A stretch of DNA of 22,931 nt, taken from Ruminococcaceae bacterium UBA1691 (GTDB lineage: Bacteria > Bacillota > Clostridia > Oscillospirales > Acutalibacteraceae). How positions within the stretch are numbered: position 1 is the first letter of the stretch; each line of letters opens with the position of its first letter. Shown here piece by piece: positions 22,378 through 22,931 of the stretch. The notes under the pieces were generated by a model. It was given only the letters and a program-made list of their open reading frames with translations, made no database searches and was not told the origin of the DNA. Position numbers and translations under genes: made by a program. The DNA lies in the NCBI GenBank assembly GCA_002320555.1, contig DCJV01000015.1, positions 1 to 22,931 of the forward strand, given 5' to 3'.

Positions 22378-22429
22378 TTGTTCGTTTCTCCTTTTATGAT
22401 TCTTTTCCATATGAGAGGTACAGAAGCAC

Positions 22430-22461
22430 AAAAAAGCGCTCGCAGTGAAACCACGGGCGCT
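22430..22461 (-). terminator. riboswitch-controlled terminator ahead of metK
   Basis: On the minus strand the arms 22461-22451 and 22445-22435 pair with one mismatch and a 5-base loop, followed by T6. It lies just after the SAM-I aptamer and forms the off state when SAM is bound. Confidence 0.85.
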
Positions 22462-22469
22462 CTTAACAC

Positions 22470-22574
22470 CTTATCTTTCGGTTAACACCGCAGGATTTAG
22501 CACCTTGCACACTGCTTCAATGTGCAGGTTGCCGGGCTTCAAAGGGCCTTTCCCTCAGCCGCTCTCAATAAGGA
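22470..22574 (-). ncRNA. SAM-I (S-box) riboswitch aptamer
   Basis: On the minus strand it begins CTTATTGAGAG and continues with GCTGAGGGAAAGGCCC, then GAAGCCCGGCAACC, a variable hairpin (TGCACATTGAAGCAGTGTGCA), AAGGTGCTAAATCC and the closing GAAAGATAAGG. These are the conserved S-box segments in order. SAM binding would favour the downstream terminator and stop metK transcription. Confidence 0.95.
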
Positions 22575-22595
22575 AATATGTAATTTGCAGACTAT

Positions 22596-22624
22596 ATTGT
22601 ACGGCATAGGCTGAAAAAAGTCAA
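22596..22624 (-). promoter_or_regulatory. promoter of the metK riboswitch transcript
   Basis: On the minus strand TTGACT (22624-22619) and TACAAT (22601-22596) are separated by 17 bp; transcription would start about 15 bp before the aptamer. Confidence 0.8.
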
Positions 22625-22716
22625 GTACTTCGGCAGATACCGCACAAAAGTTCAAAATGTGTTCACGAATGCCGCCTTTCCCTGCACCTTTTCTGTTCAT
22701 CTACTGAATTTTTTCC

Positions 22717-22741
22717 GAACCACGCGCCTAGCGCATGGTTC
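22717..22741. repeat. 11-bp inverted repeat in the metK upstream spacer
   Basis: GAACCACGCGC (22717-22727) pairs with GCGCATGGTTC (22731-22741) around CTA, with one G-T pair. It has no T-run on the outgoing side in the minus direction. Confidence 0.5.
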
Positions 22742-22763
22742 AGCTTGTCGATAAAGTGTGAGA

Positions 22764-22931
22764 GAAAAAAATACAAAAAAGTATGGTTAGCGCCAGAGGA
22801 ATTCAGTCTGATTACTTTCGTTGTAATGCAGGTTTCGCTGACGCGACTTAACAGGAAGCCTTTTCGTTTCCCCGCTGCGCGAGGCAATTCCCTCACGAGC
22901 CACGCCAGAGGTAAGTGCTGCGCTGCCTTGG
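22764..22931 (-). other. window-edge tail, possibly the 3' part of a structured RNA
   Basis: There is no convincing gene. On the minus strand several short hairpins follow each other (GTGAGG/CCTCGC, TCGC-GTCA-GCGA, ATTAC/GTAAT) and end at ATAC-T6-GTAT and T7 (22770-22764), as at the end of a non-coding RNA. A 9-bp direct repeat CGCCAGAGG occurs at 22791-22799 and 22903-22911. The very edge reads CCAAGGCAG, which recalls part of the SRP RNA apical domain, but the rest does not match well. A 46-codon minus-strand frame open to the edge is also possible. Confidence 0.25.

Noticed and set aside
22663..22896. 77-codon minus-strand open frame upstream of metK
   Set aside because: No ribosome site, no recognisable protein pattern and it crosses T-rich terminator-like sequence.
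1..22931. CRISPR array, insertion sequence or rRNA
   Set aside because: No regularly spaced repeats with unique spacers, no transposase motif and no rRNA sequence were found.

Overview
The window reads as a piece of a Clostridia chromosome (low-to-medium G+C Firmicutes, probably an Oscillospiraceae/Ruminococcaceae-type gut bacterium). The basis is strong Shine-Dalgarno sites, a SAM-I riboswitch on metK, a BrnQ carrier, intrinsic terminators after most units, and gene families typical of that group. The species cannot be fixed from the sequence alone.

Left part (about 116-10048): an integrated genetic element of about 9.9 kb at a tRNA-Ser(CGA) locus. A 13-bp direct repeat (116-128 and 10036-10048) marks the probable attachment cores. 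The right half holds a co-directional module: a P4/D5-type primase-helicase (6494-8068), a small helix-turn-helix excisionase (8069-8272) and a tyrosine integrase with all six catalytic residues (8376-9608). Heptamer repeats GGCACCA near both ends look like integrase arm sites. The element appears to carry a complete tRNA-Ser(CGA) gene with promoter, CCA and terminator (9915-10003) next to its core, while a 5' half of another tRNA-Ser is stranded just outside (10038-10081). The left half holds the cargo: an XRE regulator with operator-like repeats, a divergent pair encoding a tail-anchored coiled coil and a membrane protein with a duplicated extracytoplasmic module, a translationally coupled amidoligase plus class II glutamine amidotransferase pair, tiny hydrophobic ORFs, and an unrecognised A+T-rich gene. 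No relaxase, conjugation, capsid or terminase gene is visible, so the element would need outside help to transfer.

Middle (10049-15500): tRNA-Leu(TAA) with a near-consensus promoter, the BrnQ branched-chain amino acid carrier, a small four-helix membrane protein, a GNAT acetyltransferase whose ribosome site lies in a hairpin, and a secreted M28 zinc metallopeptidase with a FIVAR-like tail.

Right (15200-22931): a copper-handling run on the minus strand (copA P-type ATPase, a membrane-bound XRE regulator, a CopZ-like chaperone), gapA with promoter and terminator, an orphan degenerate histidine-kinase-like ATPase protein, a small unrecognised basic protein, and metK under a SAM-I riboswitch with a clear promoter, aptamer and terminator. 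The last 150 bases may be the 3' part of a structured RNA cut by the window edge.

The most unusual material is the element: its self-supplied tRNA-Ser at the attachment site, and the cargo in which a zinc-ribbon amidoligase/amidotransferase pair sits with membrane and coiled-coil proteins of unknown role.
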